Positions 17,349 to 26,032 of a stretch of 64,000 nt of DNA are shown here, one piece after another. The notes beneath the pieces are model-generated. The model was not told where the DNA came from. It saw only the letters and a list, made by a program, of their open reading frames with translations, and ran no database searches. Source of the DNA: Sphaerimonospora sp050942215 (GTDB lineage Bacteria; Actinomycetota; Actinomycetes; Streptosporangiales; Streptosporangiaceae); assembly GCF_050942215.1 (NCBI RefSeq), contig NZ_CP192056.1, positions 3,286,001 through 3,350,000 of the forward strand. Direction: 5' to 3'. The stretch's first letter is position 1; every line of letters starts with the position of its first letter. The position numbers and the translations under genes were made by a program.

Positions 17349-18200
17349 ATGCCGAAGCCACACCCCGGCATGCTCCCCGTGCCGGGTGCGCGCCTGTACT
17401 ACGAGGTGCGCGGCAGTGGGCCCGCACTGCTGCTGATCTCCACCGGAAACGGCGACGCCACGCCGTACGGCCCGATGGCGGACGCCCTCGCCGACCGCTA
17501 CACCGTGATCACCTACGACCGCAGCGGTTTCTCGCGCAGCACGCTGGAGGGGCCGGTCGATGACGCGCGACGGCTGGAGCAGGAGGTCGGCGACGCCGTC
17601 CACCTGCTCGGCCACGTCGCCGGCGGACCGGCGCACGTCTTCGGCGCCTGCTCGGGCGCGATCGTGGCGCTGGCCCTGCTCACCCGGCACGCCGACCGGG
17701 TACGGACCCTGATCGCGCACGAACCGCCGCTCGCGTCGGTGCTGCCCGACGCGGACAGATGGTCGAGATTCCATACCGAGGTGTACGAGGTCTACCGGCG
17801 CTCCGGGGCCGACGCGGCCAAGGACATGTTCAAGGAGCACCTGGGCATGGCGACGGCGCGGCCGCCGAAAGGCTCGGAGCTGCCGCCCGATCAGCTGGCC
17901 GAGTTGCAGGCGCGGCTGCGCCGCAACCACCTGTTCTGGATGGAGCACGAGATGCGGACCTATCCCGATTCCGTGCTCGACATGGCGGCGCTGGAATCGG
18001 CGGCAGGCAAGCTCATCCTGGCCGGTGGGCGTGACTCCCGGGAGCATTTCCCGTACCGGCCCAACGCGGTCCTGGCGGAACGGCTCGGCACCGCTGTCGT
18101 GGACTTCCCCGGCGGGCACCTCGGGTGCGTGACCCACCCGTTCGAGTTCGCCCGCCTGATCGACGGCCTGATCGCTTCGGCGGCCCGCGGCCCGGCGTGA
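17349..18200 (+). CDS. Alpha/beta hydrolase with Cys at the nucleophile position
   Basis: A 283-residue alpha/beta-hydrolase. It has the lid-less core pattern ARLYYEVRGSGPALLLISTGNGD (oxyanion strand), YDRSGFSRST, then the nucleophile elbow FGACSGAIVALALL, in which Gly-x-Nuc-x-Gly reads G-A-C-S-G, placing Cys101 where Ser is usual. The acid is probably in LILAGGRDSREHF and the base is His in FPGGHLGCVTHP. AAGGAG lies 9 bp before the ATG. It follows the aryl PKS and ligase in the same direction, so it might release, transfer or edit aryl thioesters, or act in self-protection. It carries none of the N-terminal features of the epoxide hydrolase at 24.2 kb. Confidence 0.85.
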   Translation: MPKPHPGMLPVPGARLYYEVRGSGPALLLISTGNGDATPYGPMADALADRYTVITYDRSGFSRSTLEGPVDDARRLEQEVGDAVHLLGHVAGGPAHVFGACSGAIVALALLTRHADRVRTLIAHEPPLASVLPDADRWSRFHTEVYEVYRRSGADAAKDMFKEHLGMATARPPKGSELPPDQLAELQARLRRNHLFWMEHEMRTYPDSVLDMAALESAAGKLILAGGRDSREHFPYRPNAVLAERLGTAVVDFPGGHLGCVTHPFEFARLIDGLIASAARGPA

Positions 18201-18490
18201 GGAAGGCCGCAATCTGGAAGATGCCGGCAGTGCGGCGACCGCCTAGCGTCGACCCAGTCCGCTGCCCGCGCCACGGGTGGCATGTCGTATCACGTCGCCC
18301 GATGATTCGAGCCGAAGAACGATTTGAGCTGACGGTGGAAACGCATTCCTGAAGATGTGCCTATAGCACCCGAAAGGCACGATAACGGTGTCGTGCATCG
18401 ATCTGCTCGCGTCGGAAAGGACGAAGGCTCCCTCGGCAGAACCCCGACAGGGGCGACCGTTCGAAACCTGAGCGAGAAAGGGACCGAATC

Positions 18491-20143
18491 ATGTCCGCAC
18501 CCGAGATACCTCCGCAGGCAGGGCGGAGAGAGTGGATCGGCCTGGCAGTACTCACCCTGCCCACGATGCTCGCGATGCTGGATCTGAGCGTCGTCATCCT
18601 GGCGCTGCCCCAGCTCAGCGCCGACCTGAACGCGAGCTCGGTCCAGGCGCTGTGGATCACCGATATCTACGGCTTCCTCATCGCCGGATTCCTCGTCACG
18701 ATGGGACGGCTGGGGGACCGGATCGGCCACCGCAACCTGCTGCTGATCGGAGCCGCCGCGTTCGGCCTGCTCTCGATCGCGGCGGCGTACTCGACCAGCG
18801 CCGAGATGCTCATCGTGATCCGCGCGCTGCTCGGCGTCGCCGGCGGCACCATCATGCCCTGCGTCCTCGGCCTGCTCAGGCACATGTTCCAGGACCCGAA
18901 GCAGATGGGCACCGCCATGGGCATCTGGTCGGCGGCCGCGATGGCGGGCGTCTCCCTCGGCCCGGCGCTCGGCGGGGTGCTGCTGAACTCGTTCTGGTGG
19001 GGGTCGATCTTCCTCATCGCCACGCCCATCATGCTGCTGCTGATGGCCACGGGCCCGTTCCTGCTGCCCGGGCATCGCGCCGCCGCCGACTCCGGCCCGC
19101 TGGACCTGTTCAGCGTGGTGCTCTCACTGGCCGCGATCCTTCCGGTGATCTACGGGCTGAAGGAGCTGGCCCGGGCCGGCTGGTCGGCGCAGGCGATCGC
19201 GGCCATCGCGGCCGGCGTCGCGCTCGGGGCGATCTTCGTCCGCCGGCAGCGGCGGCTGGCCGACCCCCTGCTCGACCTGGGGCTGTTCGGCATCGCCGCG
19301 ATCGGCGGCGGGCTGGTGCTGTACCTGCTGGCCGGGGTCATCCAGGGCGGAAACGCCCTGCTGATGACGCAGCACCTGCAGCTGGTGGAGGGCCTGTCCC
19401 CGCTGGCGACCGCGCTGTGGCTGCTCATCCCGTCGCTGATGGTGATCATCGGCATCCAGATCGCGATGGCCTCGGCCAAGCGGTTCCGGCCGGCCTCGGT
19501 CATGATCGCCGGCGCGCTGGTCGCGATCGCCGGCATGGTGGTGCTCACGCAGATCAAACCCGTGGGCGGGCTGGCCACGATGGTCATCGGCATCAGCATC
19601 GTCTTCATCGGCGTCAGCCCGATCCCCGCACTCGTCAACCAGCTCGTCATGATGTCAGCTCCGCCCGAGAGGGCCGGGTCGGCGGCGTCGCTGTCGACCA
19701 CCAGCGGCGAACTGGGCACCGCGCTCGGCATCGCCACACTGGGCAGCCTCGCCACGCTGCTCTACCGGGGCGGGGTCCAGGTGCCCGCCGGGGTCACGCC
19801 CGAGGCCGCCGCCGCGGCGGGCGACAGCATGGGGAGCGCGGCGGCCGCCGCTGATCGGCTCCCGCAGCCGATCGCCCAGGAGCTGCTCACCGCGGCACGT
19901 GAGTCGTTCAACGCGGCCTACGCCTCCGTGGCGGGCGTGTGCATCGTCTTGTTCATCGGATTCGCCGCGCTCGCCTACGCCACCCTGCGGCGCATCCCGC
20001 CGATCGGGGCGCCGCCGGGCGGGGGACCGGCGCCGGAGTCCGCCGATGGGCCCGATGCCGGCGACTCGCCGGCCCCATCCCAGCACACGACAGACCAGCA
20101 CACGACAGACCAGCAGACGACAGTCCAGCAGGCGACCTCCTGA
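18491..20143 (+). CDS. MFS drug exporter, DHA2 (14-TM) family
   Basis: A 550-residue membrane exporter of the EmrB/QacA type, the family of the SgcB-like efflux pumps in enediyne clusters. Fourteen hydrophobic segments are visible; TM1 has LAMLDLSVVILALPQL (motif D1), loop 2-3 has GRLGDRIGHRNLLLIG (motif A), and TM5 has GPALGGVLL (motif C, antiporter). The C-terminal 40 residues are cytoplasmic, Pro/Gln/Thr-rich and built from a DNA tandem repeat (see 20081-20140). GGGA precedes the ATG. Probable role is export of, and self-resistance to, the enediyne. The glycosyltransferase starts 30 bp later, indicating one transcript. Confidence 0.92.
   Translation: MSAPEIPPQAGRREWIGLAVLTLPTMLAMLDLSVVILALPQLSADLNASSVQALWITDIYGFLIAGFLVTMGRLGDRIGHRNLLLIGAAAFGLLSIAAAYSTSAEMLIVIRALLGVAGGTIMPCVLGLLRHMFQDPKQMGTAMGIWSAAAMAGVSLGPALGGVLLNSFWWGSIFLIATPIMLLLMATGPFLLPGHRAAADSGPLDLFSVVLSLAAILPVIYGLKELARAGWSAQAIAAIAAGVALGAIFVRRQRRLADPLLDLGLFGIAAIGGGLVLYLLAGVIQGGNALLMTQHLQLVEGLSPLATALWLLIPSLMVIIGIQIAMASAKRFRPASVMIAGALVAIAGMVVLTQIKPVGGLATMVIGISIVFIGVSPIPALVNQLVMMSAPPERAGSAASLSTTSGELGTALGIATLGSLATLLYRGGVQVPAGVTPEAAAAAGDSMGSAAAAADRLPQPIAQELLTAARESFNAAYASVAGVCIVLFIGFAALAYATLRRIPPIGAPPGGGPAPESADGPDAGDSPAPSQHTTDQHTTDQQTTVQQATS
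20081..20140 (+). repeat. 15-bp tandem repeat, four copies, in exporter tail
   Basis: Four consecutive 15-bp units (20081, 20096, 20111, 20126). The first two are identical (CAGCACACGACAGAC), the third differs at two positions and the fourth is degenerate. They encode QHTTD QHTTD QQTTV QQATS, the last 20 residues of the exporter, just before its stop. Confidence 0.9.
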
Positions 20144-20173
20144 TCCGTCAGGAAGACCAGCGAAGGAGTTCCC

Positions 20174-21508
20174 ATGCGCGTCGCCATCGCCATGTGGCCG
20201 GCCCCGGCCCACCTCTACCCCTTCACCCCGTTGGCCTGGGCGCTGCGCGCCGCCGGGCACGAGGTCATCGCCGCATCCCACCCCTGCTTCGCCGAGGCGG
20301 TCTGCGGTGAGGGACTTCCCTTCGCGTCGATCTGCGACCCCGGTGTCCCTCCGCCGATGGGACCGGGCGGGGTGTACGCCGAGGAGCGCGCCGAGATCGC
20401 GCGGATCACCGCGGCGCTGGACCTCCCGGAAGAGCAACTGGTCACGTGGAACACCTTCAGCCAGTTCTTCCTGCCCTCGATGTGGGATTTCACCCCCTAT
20501 CGCGGCTCCCCCGGCGACTCGATGCCCGTCATGGACGGCATGGTGCGGTTCTTCCGGGAGTGGCGGCCCGATCTCGTCATCTGGGACCCGTGCCTGCCCG
20601 GCGCGGGGGTGGCGGCACGGGCCGCCGGCGCGCGGCACTGCCGCCTGTCCGGTCCGGACATCGTCGGCTGGTCCATCGAGACCTTCCAGCGGCTCGCCGG
20701 CGATCCGGACGCCCCCGCGCTCGATGACCCGATGGTGGAGACGCTCCGGGCGATGGGCGACAAGTACGACGTCCCGATCGACCGCGAGACGCTGCTCGGG
20801 CAGTGGACGATCAACCCGATGCCGCCCGCCGTCCAGACCCACCTGCCGGTCGACACCCGGATGGTGCCGGTGCGGTGGCTGCCCCATTCCAAGCAGCAGG
20901 CCGCGCCGGACTGGCTGTACCCGGTGCCGGAACGGCCACGGATCGCGCTGTCGCTCGGCGTGTCCATGCGGGCGTATCTGGCGGCCAACTGGGACTACGT
21001 TCCGGTGCTGCTCGACGCGCTGTCGGAGCTGGACGTCGAGGTCGTGGCCACGCTGAACGACAACCAGCTGAGCGGCGTCAGGTCGATCCCCGACAACGTC
21101 CGGGTGATCGAGTACGTCCCGCTGAACCTGCTGGCGCCGACCTGCTCCGCGGTGATCCACCACGGCGGTCTCGCCACCATGGCCGGCGCAGCCGCGGCGA
21201 AGGTGCCGCAGCTCGTCGTCGACTTCCTCGACCTGCCCGTCGTGGCGGAGACCTCGGAGGACGGATCCGTCGGTGCGACCCGCTACGCCCTGGCGCCGAC
21301 GACGGGGAGGTACATCACGGAGCACGGCGCCGGGGAGGTGATAGATCTGAGCAAATCCTCGGTCGAGGACATCCGCGGGCAGATCTCCCGCGTGCTGACC
21401 GAGCCGTCCTTCCGCGAGGGCGCGGTCCGGCTGTACGCGGACCAGGTCGCCGCGCCGAGTCCACGCGACCTCGTCCCGGTGCTCGAGACGCTCACGCTCG
21501 GGATCTGA
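20174..21508 (+). CDS. Glycosyltransferase, GT1 (enediyne/macrolide type)
   Basis: A 444-residue GT-B fold glycosyltransferase. The N-terminus MRVAIAMWPAPAHLYPFTPLAWALRAAGHEV is the acceptor-side start typical of actinomycete antibiotic transferases (CalG, NcsC6, DesVII-like). The C-terminal half has VRVIEYVPLNLLAPTCSAVIHHGGLATMAGA, the nucleotide-sugar motif with the conserved HHGG. AAGGAG precedes the ATG. It is the only glycosyltransferase in the window, so it is the best candidate to attach the C-methyl pentose built by the genes at 27.3-33.3 kb. A 16-bp perfect terminator follows. Confidence 0.92.
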   Translation: MRVAIAMWPAPAHLYPFTPLAWALRAAGHEVIAASHPCFAEAVCGEGLPFASICDPGVPPPMGPGGVYAEERAEIARITAALDLPEEQLVTWNTFSQFFLPSMWDFTPYRGSPGDSMPVMDGMVRFFREWRPDLVIWDPCLPGAGVAARAAGARHCRLSGPDIVGWSIETFQRLAGDPDAPALDDPMVETLRAMGDKYDVPIDRETLLGQWTINPMPPAVQTHLPVDTRMVPVRWLPHSKQQAAPDWLYPVPERPRIALSLGVSMRAYLAANWDYVPVLLDALSELDVEVVATLNDNQLSGVRSIPDNVRVIEYVPLNLLAPTCSAVIHHGGLATMAGAAAAKVPQLVVDFLDLPVVAETSEDGSVGATRYALAPTTGRYITEHGAGEVIDLSKSSVEDIRGQISRVLTEPSFREGAVRLYADQVAAPSPRDLVPVLETLTLGI

Positions 21509-21520
21509 CCGTGCACTCCT

Positions 21521-21556
21521 GAGGGGGCCGGGCCGCCGCTGCGGCCCGGCCCCCTC
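21521..21556 (+). terminator. Strong hairpin terminator after glycosyltransferase
   Basis: A 16-bp perfect stem (21521-21536 with 21541-21556) and CGCT loop, followed by a pyrimidine-rich stretch (GTCTTCTCCC). It ends the exporter-glycosyltransferase transcript. Confidence 0.85.
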
Positions 21557-21600
21557 GTCTTCTCCCGATTCCGTTCCTCATTCTTCGATGGAGGTGGCTG

Positions 21601-22572
21601 ATGATGCGACGTGTGCTGATGACGGAGCAGGGCCCGCCGAGCGTCCTGCGTGTCGTGGCCGGCGAGGTGCCCGAGCCGGGTGACGGCCAGGTGCTGGTAC
21701 GCCTGACGGCGGCCGGGGTGAACGTCGTCGATCTCTACCAGCGGTCCGGTGTCTACCGGGTGGCCCTCCCGTTCACGCCGGGCTTCGAGGCGAGCGGCGT
21801 CGTCGAACGGCTGGGCGGCGGCGTGACCGGCGTCGCCGAGGGTGATCGGGTCGCCTGGATGGGCTCCCCCGGCGCCTACGCGACCCACTGCGCCGTCGGC
21901 GCCGAGCGGCTCGTCCCGGTGCCGGAGGCGCTGTCCGACGACATCGCGGTGGCCGCGCTGGTGCACGGGATGACCGCGCACTTCCTCGCCTCGGACGTGG
22001 TGGCGGTGGGCGAGGGCGACACCTGCCTGGTGCACGCCGCGGCGGGCGGCGTGGGCGGGCTGCTGTGCCAGTACGCCGCGCTGCGCGGCGCCACGGTCAT
22101 CGCGACCGTGTCCAACGCGGACAAGGCGGCGGCGGCACGTGCGGCGGGAGCCCGCCACGTCATCGACTACACCCGGGAGGACTTCGAGGTCCGGGTCAAG
22201 GAGATCACCGAAGGCGCCGGTGTGGACGTCGTGTACGACGCGGTCGGCCGGGACACCTTCTCCGCGGGGCTCACCTGCCTGCGGCCGCGCGGGACCTTCG
22301 TGCTCTACGGCCAGACGAGCGGGCCGGCGGCGCCGGTGGACCCGCAGGAGCTGGGCTCGCGGGGTTCGCTGTTCCTCACCAAGGTCTCCCTCGGGCACTA
22401 CGACCGCACTCCCGAGCAGATGCTGCGCCGCGCCGGCACGGTGTTCGGCGACGTGGCCGCCGGGCGGATCCGGCCCCGGGTGCACGGGGAGTACGCGCTG
22501 GCCGAGGCGTCGGCCGCGCACGACGAGCTGGAGTCGCGCAGATCCATCGGCAAGATCGTGCTGCGGCCCTGA
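21601..22572 (+). CDS. Zinc-independent quinone oxidoreductase (MDR family)
   Basis: A 323-residue NADPH:quinone reductase-like enzyme. Landmarks: TAAGVNVVDLYQRSGVYRVALPFTPGFEASGVVE (Qor signature), VHAAAGGVGGLLCQYAALRGATVIATV (NADPH-binding AAxGGVG), and YALAEASAAHDELESRRSIGKIVL at the end. No catalytic or structural zinc ligands. GGAGGTGG precedes two adjacent ATG codons; I take the first. It converges on the DUF2306 genes across a perfect hairpin. It may reduce a quinone/enone intermediate or protect against oxidative stress; a specific pathway role is not shown. Confidence 0.9.
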   Translation: MMRRVLMTEQGPPSVLRVVAGEVPEPGDGQVLVRLTAAGVNVVDLYQRSGVYRVALPFTPGFEASGVVERLGGGVTGVAEGDRVAWMGSPGAYATHCAVGAERLVPVPEALSDDIAVAALVHGMTAHFLASDVVAVGEGDTCLVHAAAGGVGGLLCQYAALRGATVIATVSNADKAAAARAAGARHVIDYTREDFEVRVKEITEGAGVDVVYDAVGRDTFSAGLTCLRPRGTFVLYGQTSGPAAPVDPQELGSRGSLFLTKVSLGHYDRTPEQMLRRAGTVFGDVAAGRIRPRVHGEYALAEASAAHDELESRRSIGKIVLRP

Positions 22573-22608
22573 GCCACCCGACGTCCGCCGGATGAGCGGG
22601 CGCGAAAG

Positions 22609-22642
22609 AGGAAGGTGAGGAGCCCATGCTCCTCACCTTCCT
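22609..22642. terminator. Bidirectional terminator between convergent genes
   Basis: A 15-bp perfect stem (22609-22623 with 22628-22642) with a CCAT loop lies between the convergent quinone oxidoreductase and DUF2306 genes. It should work in both directions. Confidence 0.8.
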
Positions 22643-22721
22643 CGTCGTGGGGCCCGCGGAGAGCCGTTCCTCCCCGATCCGCTCTCCGCGATCGGCGGGT
22701 CGCGCCGCCCGGTCCCCTCGT

Positions 22722-23411
22722 TCAGCGGCGCGCGATGACGGGCCGGCGGCGCAGCCACCAGTGGGCGATCGCCAGGTTCACGATCCAGCCCAGCCAGAAC
22801 CCGGCGAACATGCCGAGGGTCGCGATCAACGACACCGCTCCCGGGAATGCCAGCAGGGCGAAGAACAGCAGGCGTCCGCTGACGGGAGCCAGGGCCAGCG
22901 CGAAGCTGTAGATCATCCAGCGGCGGTGCCGGTCATGGTCGCCCCGGCGGGCGGCGGTGTAACCGGCCAGAGTGGTGATCAGCGCGAACACCCCCCACAG
23001 CGTGGTGCCGAGCCGGCCGAACGCGTTGAGCGCTCCCATCGGCATGATGACCAGCGCCGTCACCACGGACGGCAGCATCCCCCCGAACACGTAGATCCGG
23101 CCCAGCGTCCGGTGCACCGCCGGATGGCTGCGGCGCAGCCACCGCCACGGCTGCAGGCAGCCGGTGAGCATGGCCACCGAGCCGAAGGCGACGTGCGTGA
23201 CGAGCAGCGGATAGTGGAGCTCGATGCCCGGGTTGAGCGGGATGCGCGCCTGCCCGGGGTCGAGGGTGAGATACGCCGGCCAGGTGAAGACCAGGAATGC
23301 CAGCGTCAAGAGTGCGATGGGCGCCACCCACGGCCGGCGCCACCATGCCTGTCCCGGCCGGGACGGTCGCTCAGCACCGTCCCGGCTGGGAAATTCGACT
23401 GTGGTCGACAA
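22722..23411 (-). CDS. DUF2306 membrane protein, copy 2
   Basis: A 229-residue membrane protein with about six hydrophobic segments. The family marker SHPAVHRTLGRIYVFGGMLPS (about 104-124) includes conserved His residues; DHDRHRRWMIYSFALALAP repeats the RHRRWMIYSFA motif of the neighbouring paralog. The start is a TTG at 23411 with AAGGAG 7 bp upstream. It lies 39 bp downstream of the paralog at 23451-24164, so the pair is a tandem duplication within one operon with the epoxide hydrolase and SgcJ-like genes. Function of the family is unknown; it could be a haem- or quinone-linked membrane redox component. Confidence 0.8.
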   Translation of the reverse strand: MSTTVEFPSRDGAERPSRPGQAWWRRPWVAPIALLTLAFLVFTWPAYLTLDPGQARIPLNPGIELHYPLLVTHVAFGSVAMLTGCLQPWRWLRRSHPAVHRTLGRIYVFGGMLPSVVTALVIMPMGALNAFGRLGTTLWGVFALITTLAGYTAARRGDHDRHRRWMIYSFALALAPVSGRLLFFALLAFPGAVSLIATLGMFAGFWLGWIVNLAIAHWWLRRRPVIARR

Positions 23412-23450
23412 CGACGATCTCCTTGACTCGGTGGAAAACGGAGGCCGGTT

Positions 23451-24164
23451 TCACACCGCGGTGGTGCTTCGCAGTTTGCGTGGCGCGGGCGAGTTACGGG
23501 TCCGCTCGATCCACCAGTGCGCCACGACCAGGTTGAACAGCCAACCGCACCAGGCGACGGTCTCCAGGAAGAACACCAGGTCGAGCGAGGGGCCGGCGAT
23601 CGAGGCGATGACGACGATCAGGAAGCGGGTGCTGAAGGCGTCCATGGTCAGCGCGAAACTGTAGATCATCCAGCGCCGGTGCGCGGCGTACCGGCGTTTC
23701 CGCGCCATGCGGTACCCCATCACCGTGGTCAGCACCCACAGCACTTCGAGGGATATGCGGCCCATCCAGCCCGGTCCGCCGATCAGCGGCAGCAGCACGC
23801 CGGCCATCAACGCGGAGGGCAGCACCCCGCCGAACACGTACACCCGTCCCGAGATCCGGTGCACGGCGGGACGGGTCTGCCGCAGCCGCGGCCACAGCTG
23901 CAGGCAGGTGGTGATCAGGGCCACGGAGCCGAAGAGGATGTGCAGGAAGAGCAGGGGGTACTTGAAGGGATACTGGGGCGGTATCTCCACCGTCGCCATC
24001 TTCGGGTCGAGCCCGATGTAGTGCGGCCAGATGTAGAGCAGGACGATCAGGACCAGGATCCCGAGCGGGATGATCCACGGCCGCCGCCACCAGGGGCGTG
24101 CGCGGGTGGAGCCGTTGGACTCCGGGCGTGCCAGGACAGGCCTGGCCTGGGTGTTCTGTGTCAT
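23451..24164 (-). CDS. DUF2306 membrane protein, copy 1
   Basis: A 237-residue membrane protein, paralog of the gene just downstream. Shared motifs are RPWWRRPWIIPLGILVLIV (first helix), HILFGSVALITTCLQLWP, RPAVHRISGRVYVFGGVLPSALMAG and AHRRWMIYSFALTMDAFS. I placed the start at the ATG at 24164, preceded by AAAGGA, rather than at the far longer frame that runs into the epoxide hydrolase gene. A 32-bp gap separates it from the epoxide hydrolase stop. The N-terminal 25 residues are polar and lack a cleavage site, so it is an integral membrane protein. Function unknown; location in an enediyne operon suggests maturation, export or protection. Confidence 0.8.
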   Translation of the reverse strand: MTQNTQARPVLARPESNGSTRARPWWRRPWIIPLGILVLIVLLYIWPHYIGLDPKMATVEIPPQYPFKYPLLFLHILFGSVALITTCLQLWPRLRQTRPAVHRISGRVYVFGGVLPSALMAGVLLPLIGGPGWMGRISLEVLWVLTTVMGYRMARKRRYAAHRRWMIYSFALTMDAFSTRFLIVVIASIAGPSLDLVFFLETVAWCGWLFNLVVAHWWIERTRNSPAPRKLRSTTAV

Positions 24165-24196
24165 TTGTGGTCCTTTACCGGCTGACGACTGGCGCC

Positions 24197-25354
24197 CTAC
24201 GCCGTCAGTGACCGCGCGAATGCCCGTACATCGGCGACGTACAGCGAAGGTTGTTCCATGGCGGGGAAGTGGCCGCCCCTGTCGATCTCCGACCAGTGGG
24301 TGATCGTCGGGTGGTCCCGCTCGGCGAAGGCACGGATCGGGGTCACGGGATCCGCCTGGAACGCCGCCACGCCGATCGGGACTCCGACGGGCTCGGGGCG
24401 CTCGCCGGGCGTGAAGGCGGCCCGCAGGTAGGCCGCGGACTCGTAGTACAGCTGTGCCGACGAGGCGGCGGTGCCGGTGAGCCAGTAGATGCTCACGTTG
24501 GTCAGCAGCCGGTCCCGGTCGACCGCGTCCTCGGGCACCTTCGCCGAGTCCGTCCATTCGCGGAACTTCTCGACAATCCAGGCGAGCTGCCCGACCGGGG
24601 AGTCGGTGAGGCCGTAGGAGACCGTCAGCGGCCTGGTCGACTGCAGGCGCAGATATCCCGACAGCTCGGCGTCGTAGCGGGCCAGCTTGCCCAGCCGGGC
24701 CTGGTCGGCCGGGGTCAGCCGCGCCATCTCCGCCGGGTCGCCGGAGGGCAGCGTCAGCAGCATCGACAGGTGGGCTCCCGCGACGTGCTCCGGATCCAGC
24801 CGGCCCAGCTCCAGCGAGACGAACGAGCCCCAGTCGCCGCCCGCCGTGATGTAGGAGTCGTAGCCGAGCCCGCGCATGAGCTCGGCCCAGGCCGCGGCGA
24901 CGCGCCGGACGTCCCATCCCGGCTGGAGCGGCGGACCCGAGAAGCCGTGCCCCGGCAGCGACGGGATGACCAGGTGGAACGCGTCTGCCGGATCGCCGCC
25001 GTGCGCGGCGGGATCGGTGAGCGGGCCGATGACGTCGAGGAACTCGACGATCGAGCTGGGCCAGCCGTGGGTGAGCAGGAGCGGACGGGCGTCGGGCCGG
25101 GGGGAGGTGATGTGCAGGAAATGCACGGGCACGCCGTCGATCTCCGTGATGAACTGCGGATGACGGTTCAGCTGCCGCTCGGCCGCACGCCAGTCGTAGG
25201 CGGACCGCCAGTAGTCGGCGAGCTCACGCAGATATGGGAGCGGCACACCGCGATCCCAGCCGGAGCCGGAGTCGGCGGGCCAGCGGGTCGCGGCGATCCG
25301 CCGGCGGAGGTCGTCGATCCGGCTGTCGGGGATCTCGATCTGGAAGGGTTTCAT
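24197..25354 (-). CDS. Epoxide hydrolase (enediyne SgcF/NcsF-like)
   Basis: A 385-residue alpha/beta-hydrolase epoxide hydrolase with an N-terminal EHN domain (MKPFQIEIPDSRIDDLRRRI, TRWPADSGSGWDRGVPLPYL). The oxyanion-hole motif HGWPSSIVEF is followed by the nucleophile Asp in AGGDWGSFVSLELG (about 176), lid residues including Tyr in YYESAAYL, and His in RGGHFPAMEQP. C-1027 and neocarzinostatin use such enzymes to open an epoxide on the core to a vicinal diol, creating the attachment sites for sugar and aryl acid, and this is the most likely role here. It lies 21 bp after the SgcJ-like gene. Confidence 0.93.
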   Translation of the reverse strand: MKPFQIEIPDSRIDDLRRRIAATRWPADSGSGWDRGVPLPYLRELADYWRSAYDWRAAERQLNRHPQFITEIDGVPVHFLHITSPRPDARPLLLTHGWPSSIVEFLDVIGPLTDPAAHGGDPADAFHLVIPSLPGHGFSGPPLQPGWDVRRVAAAWAELMRGLGYDSYITAGGDWGSFVSLELGRLDPEHVAGAHLSMLLTLPSGDPAEMARLTPADQARLGKLARYDAELSGYLRLQSTRPLTVSYGLTDSPVGQLAWIVEKFREWTDSAKVPEDAVDRDRLLTNVSIYWLTGTAASSAQLYYESAAYLRAAFTPGERPEPVGVPIGVAAFQADPVTPIRAFAERDHPTITHWSEIDRGGHFPAMEQPSLYVADVRAFARSLTA

Positions 25355-25375
25355 GGTCGGAGCCCTTTCCCGGAG

Positions 25376-25810
25376 CTAGGCCGCCATCGGCGTGTTCTGG
25401 TAGGCGGCGAGCTTCCATTCGCCCGCGCACCGGTGCAGGAGCCAGGTCGCGAGCACCACGCGGTCGTCGCCGAGCGTGGTCTCACCCGGTCCGAGCACCC
25501 CGCCCCTGCTGATCAGGACGGCGACATCGGGGCCGAGAAACCGCACGTGGACCGGGGTTCCGGTGACCTGCGTGCCCTTGTACGGCCCGGCGAAGGCGGC
25601 GGCCATGAACGTGCTGATCTCCTCGCGTCCCTTCGCGATCGCGTGCCCGGGGAGGATCATGGTGCCGTCCTCGGTGAACACCTCGGCGAACGCCTGTGCG
25701 TCGTGCCTGGACCAGGCGTCGACGATCTGCCCCTGCACCCCGCGCATCGCGGCGACATCGGCGTCCGCGGCACCCGCGGTCTCGCTGCCCGAAATCTCGC
25801 TGACCGTCAT
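25376..25810 (-). CDS. SgcJ/EcaC-family (SnoaL-like) protein
   Basis: A 144-residue alpha+beta-barrel protein of the NTF2/SnoaL class, SgcJ/EcaC type. Seen: AAMRGVQGQIVDAWSRHDAQAFAEVFTEDGTMILP, the family's N-terminal signature, KGREEISTFMAAAF, and the ending VVLATWLLHRCAGEWKLAAYQNTP. The start at 25810 is fixed by GGAGGG four bases upstream. SgcJ in C-1027 is required for production alongside the core PKS, though its exact chemistry is unsettled. It heads the minus-strand operon SgcJ-like, epoxide hydrolase, DUF2306, DUF2306. Confidence 0.9.
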   Translation of the reverse strand: MTVSEISGSETAGAADADVAAMRGVQGQIVDAWSRHDAQAFAEVFTEDGTMILPGHAIAKGREEISTFMAAAFAGPYKGTQVTGTPVHVRFLGPDVAVLISRGGVLGPGETTLGDDRVVLATWLLHRCAGEWKLAAYQNTPMAA

Positions 25811-26032
25811 TGCACCCTCCTGATCGAATATGGCTGACCGGGCGCGCATGGAATCGCCGCACCCAGTTAGAGCGTCGTGAAGGCCCGCCTTCCGCACATC
25901 CTCAGAGTTGCTCTGTCGCCGCGTGATCGGCGCAACCGAGAAGATGCACCGGCACGGAGCTGATCCGCATGCTCTCCGGAGGAGGCCGGAACGCGTGCGA
26001 TTCCGGCCCTGGCCACCGACAAGGAGGACTCC

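Noticed and set aside
18375..18400. Shared decamer CACGATAACG at 18379 and 51634 as a regulator site
   Set aside because: Two occurrences of a 10-mer in 64 kb are not enough evidence, and flanks do not match.
24165..24917. In-frame N-terminal extension of the first DUF2306 protein
   Set aside because: It runs antiparallel in frame only and lies entirely within the epoxide hydrolase gene in another frame. The ATG at 24164 with AAAGGA fits the paralog length.
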